A DNA stretch of 64,000 bases from Archangium sp. (GCA_030695565.1 JAUYRZ010000078.1:1-64000), one strand, 5' to 3'. Shown: positions 29,906 through 38,781, counted from the first letter of the stretch. Notes: a model not told the origin generated them from the letters alone. Translations and numbers: made by a program.

Positions 29906-30595
29906 TTGAGAACGCTTTGGTTGCTGGTCGCCGTGTGGTCGTTCTCGGGCTGTGCGTTGGGCGTGGGGCGGGTGAGCGCCTCGCCCTCGGCGCTGAGCAA
30001 CAACGACGGCAGCGGGGTCATCGATCGCGGAGACGGCACCGGCACCGTCGTGGCGGGTGGGTCCGTGGACACCGGCGACGGTTTCCACCTCGGGCTGCTC
30101 GCCGGCGTGAAGGTGGGCCGCGCGTTCGGCTTCCTGGGCACGTTGCCCTTCGCCAACGGCTGGGCCTGGGACGCCCACGTCGACCTCATGGGCAGCTCGG
30201 GGGGCTGGCTCTTCGGTTTGAGCGGCAGCTACCTGATGCAGAGCCTCGAGTTCACCGGCGACTTCCGCGCTGGCTACTTCGGCCCCGCGGCGAGCGCGCT
30301 GGTGGGCCTGTGCCTGACCCCTGGCTTGGCGGTCTTCGTGCACGGCGGCCCGACCTTCGGGGCCATCTCGTGGGGCAACACCGATTCGCTCGAGAAGTTC
30401 GGCAGCGCCATGGCCATCGGTGGTCGCGCGCAGATCGGCGCTGACCTGCAGCTGGTCAAGAGCGACGTCTTCGGCTTCGGAGTCCGGCTCGAGGGGGGCC
30501 TCCTCGCCACCGGGCCCTCGACCGTGCATGGGCAGACCGCGGCGATGATCACCGGGAACGTGATGGCGGAGATCGCCGGGAGCTTCGCACCGTGA
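29906..30595 (+). CDS. Lipoprotein with beta-barrel-like sequence
   Basis: 229 residues from TTG 29906, with GCGGAG four bases before it; a second TTG at 29921 is possible. The signal WLLVAVWSFSGC has lipobox FSGC. The mature sequence is Gly-rich with repeated strand-length segments (for example FHLGLLAGVKVGRAFGFLGT and AGYFGPAASALVGLCLTPGL), resembling an outer-membrane or surface beta structure. Function unknown. The following gene overlaps by 4 nt. Confidence 0.75.
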   Translation: MRTLWLLVAVWSFSGCALGVGRVSASPSALSNNDGSGVIDRGDGTGTVVAGGSVDTGDGFHLGLLAGVKVGRAFGFLGTLPFANGWAWDAHVDLMGSSGGWLFGLSGSYLMQSLEFTGDFRAGYFGPAASALVGLCLTPGLAVFVHGGPTFGAISWGNTDSLEKFGSAMAIGGRAQIGADLQLVKSDVFGFGVRLEGGLLATGPSTVHGQTAAMITGNVMAEIAGSFAP

Positions 30596-31149
30596 ACCGC
30601 GCGTTCTTGCCGGCGCTGCTTTTCGTGGCCGCGTGCGCGGTCGCGCCAGATCGGGTGCCCTTGATCCCTGACTGCGCGAACCCCCCGATCCAGGCGCTGC
30701 CGGGCCCTGGCACGCTCATCGTCGAGCTCGGCGCGTGGGGGGATGGCGGGTTTCAGCCGCTCGATCCCACGACGGGGCGGCTCGAAGTGTTGGTGAACCC
30801 CAACGCAGAGGCCGAGCGCGGGCAGGCTTTTCAGGTTCTCGCCGCGGTGCGCGTGACGCCGACCGGCATCATGCCTGCCAGCGACGCGCCTTGTGGCATG
30901 ACGAATCTGAGCGGCTTCGAAAAGGGCGTGCCGTTCGTCCGCCAGGGTGAGCAGTGGATCGGTGGACCTTTTCTCGCGGCCGGGGGCGATGACCCGCTTG
31001 CCTTCATCGACGGGGGGCGGGCGTTCCCTGAGTTCTTGACCCGGGTCACGCTTCCGGCGGCGTCCGGAAGTGAGCCGATCAGCGGCGAGGTGACGCAGGT
31101 GCTTCGCCTGGTCAACGAAGAAGGCTTCTTCGCCAACCCCGTCCCCTGA
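30592..31149 (+). CDS. Hypothetical lipoprotein
   Basis: 185 residues from GTG 30592 (GTGA overlap with the gene before). Lipoprotein signal FLPALLFVAAC. The mature part is beta-rich (TLIVELGAWGDGGFQPLDP, LEVLVNPNAEAERG), contains two further Cys residues and shows no known domain. It forms a two-gene unit with the upstream lipoprotein, and both are probably located at the outer membrane. Function unknown. Confidence 0.75.
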   Translation: MNRAFLPALLFVAACAVAPDRVPLIPDCANPPIQALPGPGTLIVELGAWGDGGFQPLDPTTGRLEVLVNPNAEAERGQAFQVLAAVRVTPTGIMPASDAPCGMTNLSGFEKGVPFVRQGEQWIGGPFLAAGGDDPLAFIDGGRAFPEFLTRVTLPAASGSEPISGEVTQVLRLVNEEGFFANPVP

Positions 31150-31174
31150 CGAGCTGAGCGTAGACTCTGGCACC

Positions 31175-31612
31175 ATGAGCGAGCCCATCGACCGACTCAA
31201 CGCGCTGAAGACGATCCCGTTGCTGGCCGGTCTGCCGCACGGCGATCTCGAGCAGCTCTCGAAGAAGGTGAACGAGGTGCGGCACGCGCAGGGCAGCGAG
31301 ATCATCAAAGAAGGCACCTCGGGCTCGTCGGTGTTCTTGATCATCGAGGGGCTGTGCGAGGTGCGGCGGGGCAGCAACCGCATTCGCGAGCTGAAGGTGG
31401 GTGAGTTCTTCGGGGAGATCTCCATTCTCGATCCGGCTCCGCGCACGGCGACGGTGCGGGCGGTGGAGAACTCGGTGTTGCTGGTGCTGGAGGGCTACGA
31501 CTTCCGCACGGCGCTCAAGTCGAGCATGCAGATGTCGCAGCGGTTGATCGTGGTGCTGGCGGAGCGGCTGCGTCACATGACCGACGAGTTCGCCCCGCGC
31601 GTGCGGATCTAG
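31175..31612 (+). CDS. Cyclic nucleotide-binding domain protein, no HTH
   Basis: 145 residues, a single CRP-type cNMP-binding beta-roll. It shows the hallmarks GSEIIKEGTSGSSVFLIIEG, VGEFFGEISILDPAPRTATV (phosphate-binding cassette FGEISxLDxxPRxATV) and a C-terminal helix. There is no DNA-binding domain, so it probably controls a partner protein. A second protein of this kind lies at 52619. TAGACT ends 8 nt before the ATG as a possible -10 element. Confidence 0.88.
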   Translation: MSEPIDRLNALKTIPLLAGLPHGDLEQLSKKVNEVRHAQGSEIIKEGTSGSSVFLIIEGLCEVRRGSNRIRELKVGEFFGEISILDPAPRTATVRAVENSVLLVLEGYDFRTALKSSMQMSQRLIVVLAERLRHMTDEFAPRVRI

Positions 31613-31616
31613 TGTT

Positions 31617-31695
31617 CTCCCTCGCCCTGCGAAGCGGGGAGAGGGCCGGGGAGAGGGGCGTTCTGCCCACCGGAGTCGGCCCCTCAGGCCGGACC
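31617..31695. repeat. CCCTCGCCC/GGGAGAGGG hairpin repeat, long form
   Basis: CTCCCTCGCCCTGCGAAGCG and a GGGGAGAGGG arm form the hairpin, followed by a second half (GGCCCCTCAGGCC) that matches the layout of the left element at 14445. It lies directly after the cyclic-nucleotide-binding gene and probably terminates it. Confidence 0.65.
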
Positions 31696-31724
31696 CGCCC
31701 CACGTCGAGACCTCTGCGTCAGGG

Positions 31725-31823
31725 GTGGCTACCCAAACCGTGAGGATGAACGCGTACATGGGCGCCGCGACCATCCGCACCGAAGGTGAAAAAGGCTCAA
31801 CTGCCGCGGCCTTCACAGAGTAA
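31725..31823 (+). CDS. Possible 32-residue upstream ORF before prfC
   Basis: GTG 31725 to TAA 31823 could encode MATQTVRMNAYMGAATIRTE followed by a dozen Gly/Ala/Thr residues. It ends 11 bp before the prfC start, and the stop codon is part of the TAAGGCGGA that serves as the prfC ribosome site. It may be a leader peptide or a chance frame; there is no family match and no clear Shine-Dalgarno. Confidence 0.2.
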   Translation: MATQTVRMNAYMGAATIRTEGEKGSTAAAFTE

Positions 31824-31834
31824 GGCGGAACGCC

Positions 31835-33463
31835 ATGTCTTCGGAGTTGGAGCGGGAAATCAGTCGCAGGCGCACGTTCGCGATCATCTCGCACCCTGAC
31901 GCCGGCAAGACCACGTTGACGGAAAAGCTGCTGCTGTACGGCGGCGCCATTCACCTCGCCGGCAGCGTGAAGGCCCGGCGCGCCAAGCGCTACGCCACCT
32001 CTGACTGGATGGCGATCGAGAAGGAGCGCGGCATCTCCGTGACCTCCTCGGTCCTTCAGTTCACGTACCGCGATCACGCGGTGAACCTGCTCGACACGCC
32101 GGGCCACCAGGACTTCTCCGAAGACACCTACCGCACGCTCTCCGCCGCCGACTCGGCGGTGATGCTCATCGACGCAGCCAAGGGCGTCGAGCCGCAGACC
32201 ATCAAGCTGTTCAAGGTCTGCAAGCTGCGCGGCATCCCCATCTTCACCTTCGCCAACAAGCTCGACCGCTACGGCCGCACCCCGCTCGAGCTGATGGACG
32301 AGCTCGAGAAGGTGCTCGGCATGCGCGCGTACCCGATGAACTGGCCCATCGGCTCGGGCCCTGAGTTCCGCGGCGTGTACGACCGGCGCACCAAGAACGT
32401 GCACGTGTTCCAGGCGGTCGGCCGGCACGGCGCGGAAGAGGTCGGCGAGCAGATTCACCCGCTCGACAGCGAAGAGATGCGCGCGCTGCTCACGGAGTCC
32501 GAGCTCGAGAAGCTGCGCGAAGACATCGAGTTGCTCGACATCGGCGGCGATGACTTCAGCATCGACAAGGTGCTCACCGGCGAGCTGTCACCGATGTTCT
32601 TCGGCTCGGCGATGACCAACTTCGGCGTGCGGCCCTTTCTCGACGCGTTTTTGGAGATGGCGCCGCCACCCTCCGGGCGCCCCTCGAGCGCGGGTTTCAT
32701 CGAACCGGTGGGCGAGAAGTTCACCGGCTTCGTCTTCAAGATTCAGGCGAACATGGATCCCGCGCATCGCGATCGCATCGCGTTCTTGCGCGTGGTCTCT
32801 GGTCACTACGTGAAGGGCATGACGGCCCACCACGTGCGCCTCGACAAAGACATCCGCCTGGCGAAGCCGACCCAGTTCATGGCCTCGGAGCGCACCGGCA
32901 TCGAAGACGCCTGGCCCGGTGACGTGATCGGCCTCTTCGACCCCGGCATCTTCCGCATCGGCGACACGCTGCTGGAGAAGACCAGGGCCTTCGACTTCGA
33001 GTGTGTGCCGCGTTTCTCGCCCGAGTTCTTCGCGGTGGTCCGCTCCAAAGACCCCATGAAGCGCAAGCAGATGGAGAAGGGCCTGGAGCAGCTCTCCGAA
33101 GAGGGCACCATTCAGATCTTCCAGCAGCTGCAGATGGGCATGAAGGACCCCATTGTGGGGGTGGTCGGCCAGCTCCAGTTCGAAGTACTCCAGTACCGGA
33201 TGGACGCCGAGTATGGCGCCGACATCATCGTGGACAAGCTACCCTTCGGCCACGCGCGTTGGGTGGTGGCGCAGAAGTTCGATCCGAAGGCTTTCGACTG
33301 GGAGGGCAACCGCATGACCGTGCAGGACCGGGATGGGCTTCCGCTCGTTCTGTTCCGCGACGAGTGGGCGATGCAGCACGCCCTGCAGAAACACCCCGAG
33401 CTCGCGTTCCAGGCCCATGCGCCTCAGCTCAAGGCGAATTCGGTGATCATCGGGCCCAGCTGA
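31835..33463 (+). CDS. prfC: Peptide chain release factor 3
   Basis: 542 residues, the usual RF3 length. This translational GTPase recycles class-1 release factors from the ribosome after termination. G-domain motifs are intact: SHPDAGKTTLTEKLL (G1), ERGISVTSS (G2), DTPGHQDFSEDTYR (G3, RF3-type), ANKLDR (G4). Domains II and III follow, with the RF3-specific GQLQFEVLQYRMDAEYGADI. AAGGCGGA precedes the ATG. The RIO-kinase gene follows after 18 bp on the same strand, so the two are probably co-transcribed. Confidence 0.97.
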   Translation: MSSELEREISRRRTFAIISHPDAGKTTLTEKLLLYGGAIHLAGSVKARRAKRYATSDWMAIEKERGISVTSSVLQFTYRDHAVNLLDTPGHQDFSEDTYRTLSAADSAVMLIDAAKGVEPQTIKLFKVCKLRGIPIFTFANKLDRYGRTPLELMDELEKVLGMRAYPMNWPIGSGPEFRGVYDRRTKNVHVFQAVGRHGAEEVGEQIHPLDSEEMRALLTESELEKLREDIELLDIGGDDFSIDKVLTGELSPMFFGSAMTNFGVRPFLDAFLEMAPPPSGRPSSAGFIEPVGEKFTGFVFKIQANMDPAHRDRIAFLRVVSGHYVKGMTAHHVRLDKDIRLAKPTQFMASERTGIEDAWPGDVIGLFDPGIFRIGDTLLEKTRAFDFECVPRFSPEFFAVVRSKDPMKRKQMEKGLEQLSEEGTIQIFQQLQMGMKDPIVGVVGQLQFEVLQYRMDAEYGADIIVDKLPFGHARWVVAQKFDPKAFDWEGNRMTVQDRDGLPLVLFRDEWAMQHALQKHPELAFQAHAPQLKANSVIIGPS

Positions 33464-33481
33464 CGGTGGAGGTCAGAAGTA

Positions 33482-34678
33482 ATGGATCGATTGCAGCAAC
33501 TCCTCGAGGAAGGCGTCATCGACGAGGTCTTCAATCAGTTGAAGACGGGAAAAGAAGCGGAAGTGTGGCTGGTCAGTCACAAGGGCGAGCCAGTCGCCGC
33601 GAAGATCTACAAGGCGCGCGAGTTCCGCAGCTTCAAGAATGACGCGGGGTACAAAGAGGGCCGCGTGGTGCGCAACACGCGCACGCAGCGCGCCATGGAC
33701 AAGGGCTCGAAGTTCGGGCGCGCCTCGGCGGAAGAAGCGTGGAAGTCGGCGGAAGCCGACGTGATGTTCACGCTCCACTCGGCGGGCGTGCGCGTGCCCA
33801 AGCCGGTGCTCTTCTACGACGGCGTGTTGTTGATGGAGGTCATCGGTGACGCCGAAGGGCGCGTGGCGCCGCGGCTGGTCGAGGCGGCCATCACCCGCGA
33901 GCAGGCAGAGCCCATGTACGTGCTGCTGCGGCAGGAGATCATCAAGATCCTCTCGCACGACTTCATTCACGGTGACTTGTCGGAGTTCAACATTCTGCTC
34001 GGGTCGACCGGGCCGATCATCATCGACTTCCCGCAGGTGGTGACCGCCGCGAAGAACTCTCAGTCGGAGAAGTACTTCCGAAGAGACCTCGGCAACCTGT
34101 TGCGGTTTTTCTCGAGCATCGACCCGGGGGTCAGCAAACACGCGAGCGATGCCGATGAGATCTGGCGCGAGTACGTGCGGCGCGATCTGTCGGCGAACTA
34201 CGTGCCCAGTGGCCGGGTGCATCAGCAGCAATCGCGGCCGCCTCATGGTGGTGGGCGCGGTGGTCCTCCGCGGCAGGCGCAGGGGCAGGGTCCTGGTCAG
34301 CAACGCGGGCCGGGGCAGCAGGCACCTGCGCAGCAGCAGCGTGGCCAGGGTGCTCAGCGGGGTCCGGGCCTGCAGCAGCAGCAGGGTGGCCGTGGTCCGC
34401 CGCAGCAGCAGAATCAGGCGCGACCGCCTCAAGGCCAGCAGCAGAGCCAGTCGCGACCGCCGGGGCAGCAGCAGAACCAGGCGCGACCGCCGGGCCAGCA
34501 GCAGAATCAGGCACGACCGCCGGGTCAGCAGCCGCAGCGGCCACAAGGTCAGGCCCCCGCTCAGCGTCGTGGACCCGAGGTGGTCTTCCGCGGGCCTGCG
34601 ACTCCGCGGACCGATGCGGGGCCTGGTGCGGCGCGGAAGAGTGGGGCTGGCCGTCGTCGCCCGCCTCGGCGGTTCTAA
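33482..34678 (+). CDS. RIO-type atypical protein kinase with Q/R/G-rich tail
   Basis: 398 residues. Residues ~1-235 are a RIO kinase fold: TGKEAEVWLV glycine loop, Lys in PVAAKIYK, the RIO1-type RNTRTQRAMDKGSKFGR insertion, catalytic HGDLSEFN and metal-binding IIIDFPQ. RIO kinases are best known from eukaryotes and archaea, where they mature the small ribosomal subunit; bacterial members are little studied. Residues ~245-398 are low-complexity, built from repeats such as QQQNQARPPG with RGG-like ends, which could bind RNA. The position directly after prfC fits a ribosome-related role. The N-terminal winged helix of archaeal RIO2 is absent. Confidence 0.88.
   Translation: MDRLQQLLEEGVIDEVFNQLKTGKEAEVWLVSHKGEPVAAKIYKAREFRSFKNDAGYKEGRVVRNTRTQRAMDKGSKFGRASAEEAWKSAEADVMFTLHSAGVRVPKPVLFYDGVLLMEVIGDAEGRVAPRLVEAAITREQAEPMYVLLRQEIIKILSHDFIHGDLSEFNILLGSTGPIIIDFPQVVTAAKNSQSEKYFRRDLGNLLRFFSSIDPGVSKHASDADEIWREYVRRDLSANYVPSGRVHQQQSRPPHGGGRGGPPRQAQGQGPGQQRGPGQQAPAQQQRGQGAQRGPGLQQQQGGRGPPQQQNQARPPQGQQQSQSRPPGQQQNQARPPGQQQNQARPPGQQPQRPQGQAPAQRRGPEVVFRGPATPRTDAGPGAARKSGAGRRRPPRRF
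34235..34560. repeat. Degenerate tandem repeat coding a Gln/Pro/Arg tail
   Basis: Repeated GGGCAGCAGCAGAACCAGGC-like units of 30 bp and variants (clear at about 34465-34535) encode the low-complexity tail of the RIO-type kinase. The units vary in number of CAG codons, so this region is likely to expand and contract. Confidence 0.7.
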
Positions 34679-34702
34679 AGGTAGGACAGTGTGAGCCCCT
34701 TA

Positions 34703-36208
34703 TTACTGCGGGCTCCGTGCCTGCGGATTGGGGCTTCCGAATGGCCAGACGAACGGCGATCGCGCCGACAGCTTCGAGAGTGAAGTCAGCTCCTGACCGG
34801 GCCGCATCAAGAGGGCTGCTTTGTCCTTCACGCGCTCGGGATACGGATCTGCTGCATCGTTCTCTTCATACGGAGAGGCGCCGATCACCGGCTCGCCAGG
34901 AAAGCCCGGGTACTTCGGCCCCATGCCTTCGCGCCAATACCAGGGCGCACCACCATCGGCGCACGGCACCAGCTTCTTCGCCTCGAGCAGCTTCGTGTAG
35001 CGCAGCGCCTCAGGCCCATCGGCCATCAGCTGCTGCGGCGTGGTGAGCGCGTCGACCGGCACGTCGACCAGGAACGCGTCGAGCGTGGTGAAGCCGAAGA
35101 AGATGGGCTTGAGCTTGAAGCCGCGCACGCCGCAGAAGAGCACGTCGACGGGGCCTGCCTTCTTGCACACCGAGTCCATGTCGCCTTGCACGTCGCGGCC
35201 GGAGTCAGCGAAGAACGCGGCGTCGAGCTGCGGCCCGCGAATGGTCCAGGTGCTGCCGACGTTCCTCAAGCCCGGGTGCACGCCTTCCTGATCGGTCGGT
35301 TGTTCGCCGTAGAAGGGCAGGGCGCGCACGGTGAGATCGCCGACCTCGCGTGACTCCCACCAGGGCAACGCTTCCACGTTCTGAAAGCCGAGCTGCCGAA
35401 GCCTCAGCGCACAGTCGGTGGAGAACAGGCTCTCGCGCTCGACCGGCGGCACGAAGAAGCGGGTCTCTCTCGGAAGCTGGAGCAGCGAGCCGAGGTGAAA
35501 GTGATCTCCGTGCGAGTGGGTGATCACCACCGCGTCGACGCGACCGAGATCGCGCGGCTGCATCGGCTGGTAGCTGGGGAGATCGAACACGCTCGCCGGC
35601 CGGAAGTACGGATCGACGAGCACGGAGGCGGTCTTCCCTCGCACCAGGGTCGTGTTGTGGCCGACGTAGACGATGGAGGCGCTCGTGTTGGGTGCGGTGA
35701 ACGGCTCGAGCCAACCGGCGTTGGTGAGATCGTCGAGCAGCACGCTCGTGGTGGTGTTCATCGAGAACGGGTGCAGCTCGGTCTTGGTGGCGCCTCGGGC
35801 CAACGTGGCGAAGAAGTCGTTGATGATCGGCCACTCGTCGGCTCGCATCGGTACGTCGAGCCCGAGCTCGTCGCGGCGCAGGTGGAGCACGGTCGGCTTG
35901 AACTTCTCTGCCTTGGGGAAGATCACGTCCTGGCGGAGCACGCGGCGTCCGAAGCGGCGTTTCTTGCCGTCGCAGAGCGCGTCGTAGGCGGGGGAGGCTT
36001 CCATCGCCTTCACCAGCTTGGCGGCTTGGTCGGCGACGGCTTCGGGGCCGAGGCGTTGCACTTGTTTCTTGAGCCAGGCGTGGGCCTTGCGCACCGGGCG
36101 CGACGGTGGCCCGAGGATGCTGCAGCCGAGATCTTCGTGGTGATCAGCTTCGGTCTTGGCGGAGGCCAGGACGGCGAGACTGACTCCTCGGGAGAGCGTG
36201 AGACGCAC
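34703..36208 (-). CDS. Metallo-beta-lactamase-fold hydrolase
   Basis: 501 residues. The N-terminal ~165 residues are helical and unusual. The MBL fold begins with SIVYVGHNTTLVRGKTASVL and VDPYF and contains the metal-binding HSHGDHFH (HxHxDH). A later Asp occurs in AAFFADSGRD. This UlaG/RomA-like subclass includes phosphodiesterases, lactonases and NAPE-PLD-like enzymes; the PVERESLFS and LPWWESREV segments also recall that subclass. The substrate cannot be told. The GTG start is preceded by a copy of the hairpin repeat in what would be its leader. The gene lies downstream of the DUF697-SCP2 gene in the same direction. Confidence 0.85.
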   Translation of the reverse strand: MRLTLSRGVSLAVLASAKTEADHHEDLGCSILGPPSRPVRKAHAWLKKQVQRLGPEAVADQAAKLVKAMEASPAYDALCDGKKRRFGRRVLRQDVIFPKAEKFKPTVLHLRRDELGLDVPMRADEWPIINDFFATLARGATKTELHPFSMNTTTSVLLDDLTNAGWLEPFTAPNTSASIVYVGHNTTLVRGKTASVLVDPYFRPASVFDLPSYQPMQPRDLGRVDAVVITHSHGDHFHLGSLLQLPRETRFFVPPVERESLFSTDCALRLRQLGFQNVEALPWWESREVGDLTVRALPFYGEQPTDQEGVHPGLRNVGSTWTIRGPQLDAAFFADSGRDVQGDMDSVCKKAGPVDVLFCGVRGFKLKPIFFGFTTLDAFLVDVPVDALTTPQQLMADGPEALRYTKLLEAKKLVPCADGGAPWYWREGMGPKYPGFPGEPVIGASPYEENDAADPYPERVKDKAALLMRPGQELTSLSKLSARSPFVWPFGSPNPQARSPQ

Positions 36209-36225
36209 GGCGCGGGAATAGCACA

Positions 36226-36270
36226 GCCCTCTCCCCGACCCTCTCCCCCTCGGGGAGAGGGAGGTTCTTG
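36226..36270. repeat. CCCTCTCCCC/GGGGAGAGGG hairpin repeat
   Basis: CCCTCTCCCCGACCCTCTCC followed by CCCTCGGGGAGAGGGAGG is another member of the dispersed family. It lies 18-62 nt upstream of the GTG of the metallo-beta-lactamase-fold gene and downstream of the next gene, so it could terminate one transcript or shape the leader of the other. Confidence 0.65.
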
Positions 36271-36303
36271 TTTGAACTTGTTTTGATCTTGTTTTGATTT
36301 TGG
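36271..36303. repeat. AT-rich triple direct repeat
   Basis: CTTGTTTGAA, CTTGTTTTGAT and CTTGTTTTGAT follow one another in a strikingly T-rich island inside very GC-rich DNA, just after the stop of the DUF697-SCP2 gene. It may act as a spacer, a protein-binding site or, together with the adjacent GC-rich hairpin, a terminator. Confidence 0.55.
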
Positions 36304-37200
36304 TCAGCTGAAGAGCGGGCCCAGCTTCATCGCCATGTCGAGGTCCATCGGCTCGAGCTCGAGGTCACCCGCCATCACCGCCATCTGCGCGTTCTTCTCG
36401 CCCTTCACCAGCGCGATGAAGTCCTTCGTGCCCGCGCGGATGGTGAGCTTGGGCTTGCCGCTGTGACCCTTGGTGATCCACTCGCTCGACTTCGTGAGAT
36501 CGGCAGTCCACTTGCCGCCGCCCACGCCCGTCACGTCGAGGTGAATCACGCCATGGAACGCGTCGCGCACGTCCTTGTGCTTGCCGAGCTTCTTCGTGAA
36601 GTCGCCTTCGATCACCTTCTCGACCGCGGTCTTCGGCTTCTTCTTCGCGGCTGACTTCTTCTTCGGAGCGTCTTCGACCGGCTCTTCTTTCGGCGCGGAG
36701 GTCGACTTGCGAAACATGTCGAAGCGCTCCTTCGAGAACATCGCCGAGCCTTCATCCTTCGCCGCTTCGTAGATCTTCCGAAGCTGATCCGCCGGCATGC
36801 CGGGGTTGCGGAAGTACTCCATCGCCACGCGGCCGATGCCCCAGTTCATCGCGAAGGCGGCGGGCACGGTGAGCAGCGCTCCGAAGATGGGAAGGATCGC
36901 CTTGATGCCCTGGCGCGCCAGCATGCCCAGGCCCGCAGTGGTGGCGAGCTCGACGATGAGACTCTTCGCGTCGGCCTCGGTCACCTTGCGGCCGTAGACG
37001 TGCCCGACCGTGACCACCATCGCCGACTGCACCGGCAACATCAGCACCGCGTCGGAGAACGGAATGGGCGAGACCGAGACGACGGCGCAGGCGTAGCTGG
37101 CCATGTTCACCACATCGCGAGCCGCTTCATCGCGCTTCGCCATGGGCAGCTTCGAGAAGTTCTTCTTCCGGATGTCTTCGAGCGTATCGAGCCAGGACAT
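36304..37200 (-). CDS. DUF697 - SCP2 two-domain protein
   Basis: 298 residues. Residues ~25-145 resemble DUF697 (SVSPIPFSDAVLMLPVQSAM ... VYGRKVTEADAKSLIVELAT), a domain with membrane-associating helices often linked to GTPases or tellurite resistance. A Lys-rich linker with poly-Lys runs follows at ~165-190. The C-terminal ~100 residues have the SCP2 sterol-carrier pattern (FHGVIHLDVTGVGGGKWTAD ... MAVMAGDLELEPMDLDMAMK), which binds lipids. It is probably a membrane-associated lipid-binding protein. The combination is uncommon. It is transcribed divergently from catalase. Confidence 0.75.
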   Translation of the reverse strand: MSWLDTLEDIRKKNFSKLPMAKRDEAARDVVNMASYACAVVSVSPIPFSDAVLMLPVQSAMVVTVGHVYGRKVTEADAKSLIVELATTAGLGMLARQGIKAILPIFGALLTVPAAFAMNWGIGRVAMEYFRNPGMPADQLRKIYEAAKDEGSAMFSKERFDMFRKSTSAPKEEPVEDAPKKKSAAKKKPKTAVEKVIEGDFTKKLGKHKDVRDAFHGVIHLDVTGVGGGKWTADLTKSSEWITKGHSGKPKLTIRAGTKDFIALVKGEKNAQMAVMAGDLELEPMDLDMAMKLGPLFS

Positions 37201-37338
37201 GTGCAGAGCCTAACCCCGGGAGGCGCCCGCTCGTTCCCAACTTGTTGTCGTTGGCTATCACGCCGACAGGAAGGCGATCTCACGCGCAGCGTCCGTGCGC
37301 AGGTACAACCCGCTCTCCTCGCCGACCAGGAGCACCTC

Positions 37339-38778
37339 GTGTCCGACTCGAAGATCACCACCGCCTCCGGAATTCCCGTTGCTGACGACCAGAACTCGCT
37401 GACCGCCGGAGCGCGCGGCCCGGTGCTGCTGCAGGACGTTCACCTGATCGAGAAGCTGCAGCACTTCAACCGCGAGCGCATTCCCGAGCGCGTGGTGCAC
37501 GCGAAGGGCTCCGCGGCCTACGGGGCGTTCACGGTCACTCACGACATCACGAAGTACACCAAGGCCTCGTTGTTCAGCACGGTGGGCAAGAAGACCGAAG
37601 CGCTGGTGCGCTTCTCGACGGTCGGTGGCGAGCGGGGCTCAGCTGATACCGAGCGTGATCCGCGCGGCTTCGCGATCCGCTTCTACACGGACGAGGGCAA
37701 CTGGGATCTCGTCGGCAACAACACGCCGATGTTCTTCATCAAGGATCCGATCAAGTTCCCCGACTTCGTGCACACCCAGAAGCGCGACCCACAGACCAAC
37801 CTCAAGTCACCCACCGCGATGTGGGACTTCTGGAGCAAGGCCCCCGAGTCGTTGCACCAGGTCACCATGCTCTTCTCGAGCCGTGGCACGCCCGATGGTT
37901 ACCGCCACATGGATGGTTTCGGCAGCCACACCTTCAGCCTCATCAACGCGGAGCACGAGCGCGTCTGGGTGAAGTGGCACTTCAAGACCGCGCAGGGCAT
38001 CAAGAACCTCTCCTCGGCCGAGGCGGTGCGCCTGGGCGGCGTGGACCCCGACCATGCGCAGCGCGATCTGTTCGGTTCCATCGCGAAGGGCGACTTCCCG
38101 AAGTGGAACGTCTTCATTCAGGTGATGACTGAAGCGCAGGCAGAGAAGGCCGACTTCAATCCGTTCGACATCACGAAGGTCTGGCCCCACGCCGAGTACC
38201 CGCGCCTTCCGGTGGGCGTGCTCGAGCTCAACCGCAACCCGGAGAACTACCACGCGGAGGTCGAGCAGGCCGCCTTCAAGCCCTCGAACATCGTGCCGGG
38301 CATGGGGTTCTCACCCGACAAGATGCTGCAGGGCCGGCTCTTCGCGTACCACGACGCACAGCTCTATCGCGTCGGCACCAACCACCAGCACCTGCCGGTC
38401 AACGCGCCGAAGGTACCGGTGAAGAACCATCAGCGCGATGGCTCGATGACGATTCACAACCCGGGCGCCGCTCAGCACTACAGCACCGTGGCTGCCAAGG
38501 GCTCGCACCCGCACGGCCTGGGTCATGGAGAGCCGCCGCTGAACCTGAACGGGCCTGCCGCGCGTTATGACGGCCGTGCGCAGGAAGACGACTTCACGCA
38601 GGCAGGTAACCTGTTCCGCCTGCTCTCCACGAGCGAGAAGCAGATCCTGTTCGACAACATCTCGGGTCCGCTCAGCACGGTGCCGCAGGAGATCCAGGAT
38701 CGCCAGCTGGGTCACTTCGAGAAGGCAGACCCTGCGTACGCAGCGGGTGTTCGCGCGGCGATCGCCCGGAAGCGCTGA
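37339..38778 (+). CDS. Haem catalase (small-subunit, clade 3 type)
   Basis: 479 residues from GTG 37339, with AGGAG 6 nt upstream. It breaks down hydrogen peroxide. Visible are the distal His in [13 protein letters not shown], the distal Asn in [10 protein letters not shown], the phenolate Tyr in [13 protein letters not shown] and the [20 protein letters not shown] signature. The length matches small-subunit catalases. It is probably cytoplasmic, as no signal peptide is seen. The 138-bp divergent spacer contains TTGTTG/TTGTCG sequences but no clear OxyR or PerR site. Confidence 0.96.
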   Translation: MSDSKITTASGIPVADDQNSLTAGARGPVLLQDVHLIEKLQHFNRERIPERVVHAKGSAAYGAFTVTHDITKYTKASLFSTVGKKTEALVRFSTVGGERGSADTERDPRGFAIRFYTDEGNWDLVGNNTPMFFIKDPIKFPDFVHTQKRDPQTNLKSPTAMWDFWSKAPESLHQVTMLFSSRGTPDGYRHMDGFGSHTFSLINAEHERVWVKWHFKTAQGIKNLSSAEAVRLGGVDPDHAQRDLFGSIAKGDFPKWNVFIQVMTEAQAEKADFNPFDITKVWPHAEYPRLPVGVLELNRNPENYHAEVEQAAFKPSNIVPGMGFSPDKMLQGRLFAYHDAQLYRVGTNHQHLPVNAPKVPVKNHQRDGSMTIHNPGAAQHYSTVAAKGSHPHGLGHGEPPLNLNGPAARYDGRAQEDDFTQAGNLFRLLSTSEKQILFDNISGPLSTVPQEIQDRQLGHFEKADPAYAAGVRAAIARKR

Positions 38779-38781
38779 CGG

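Noticed and set aside
34235-34560. CRISPR-like repeats
   Set aside because: The units are short, contiguous and in frame with the RIO-kinase gene, encoding a Q/P/R tail. There are no unique spacers and no cas genes.
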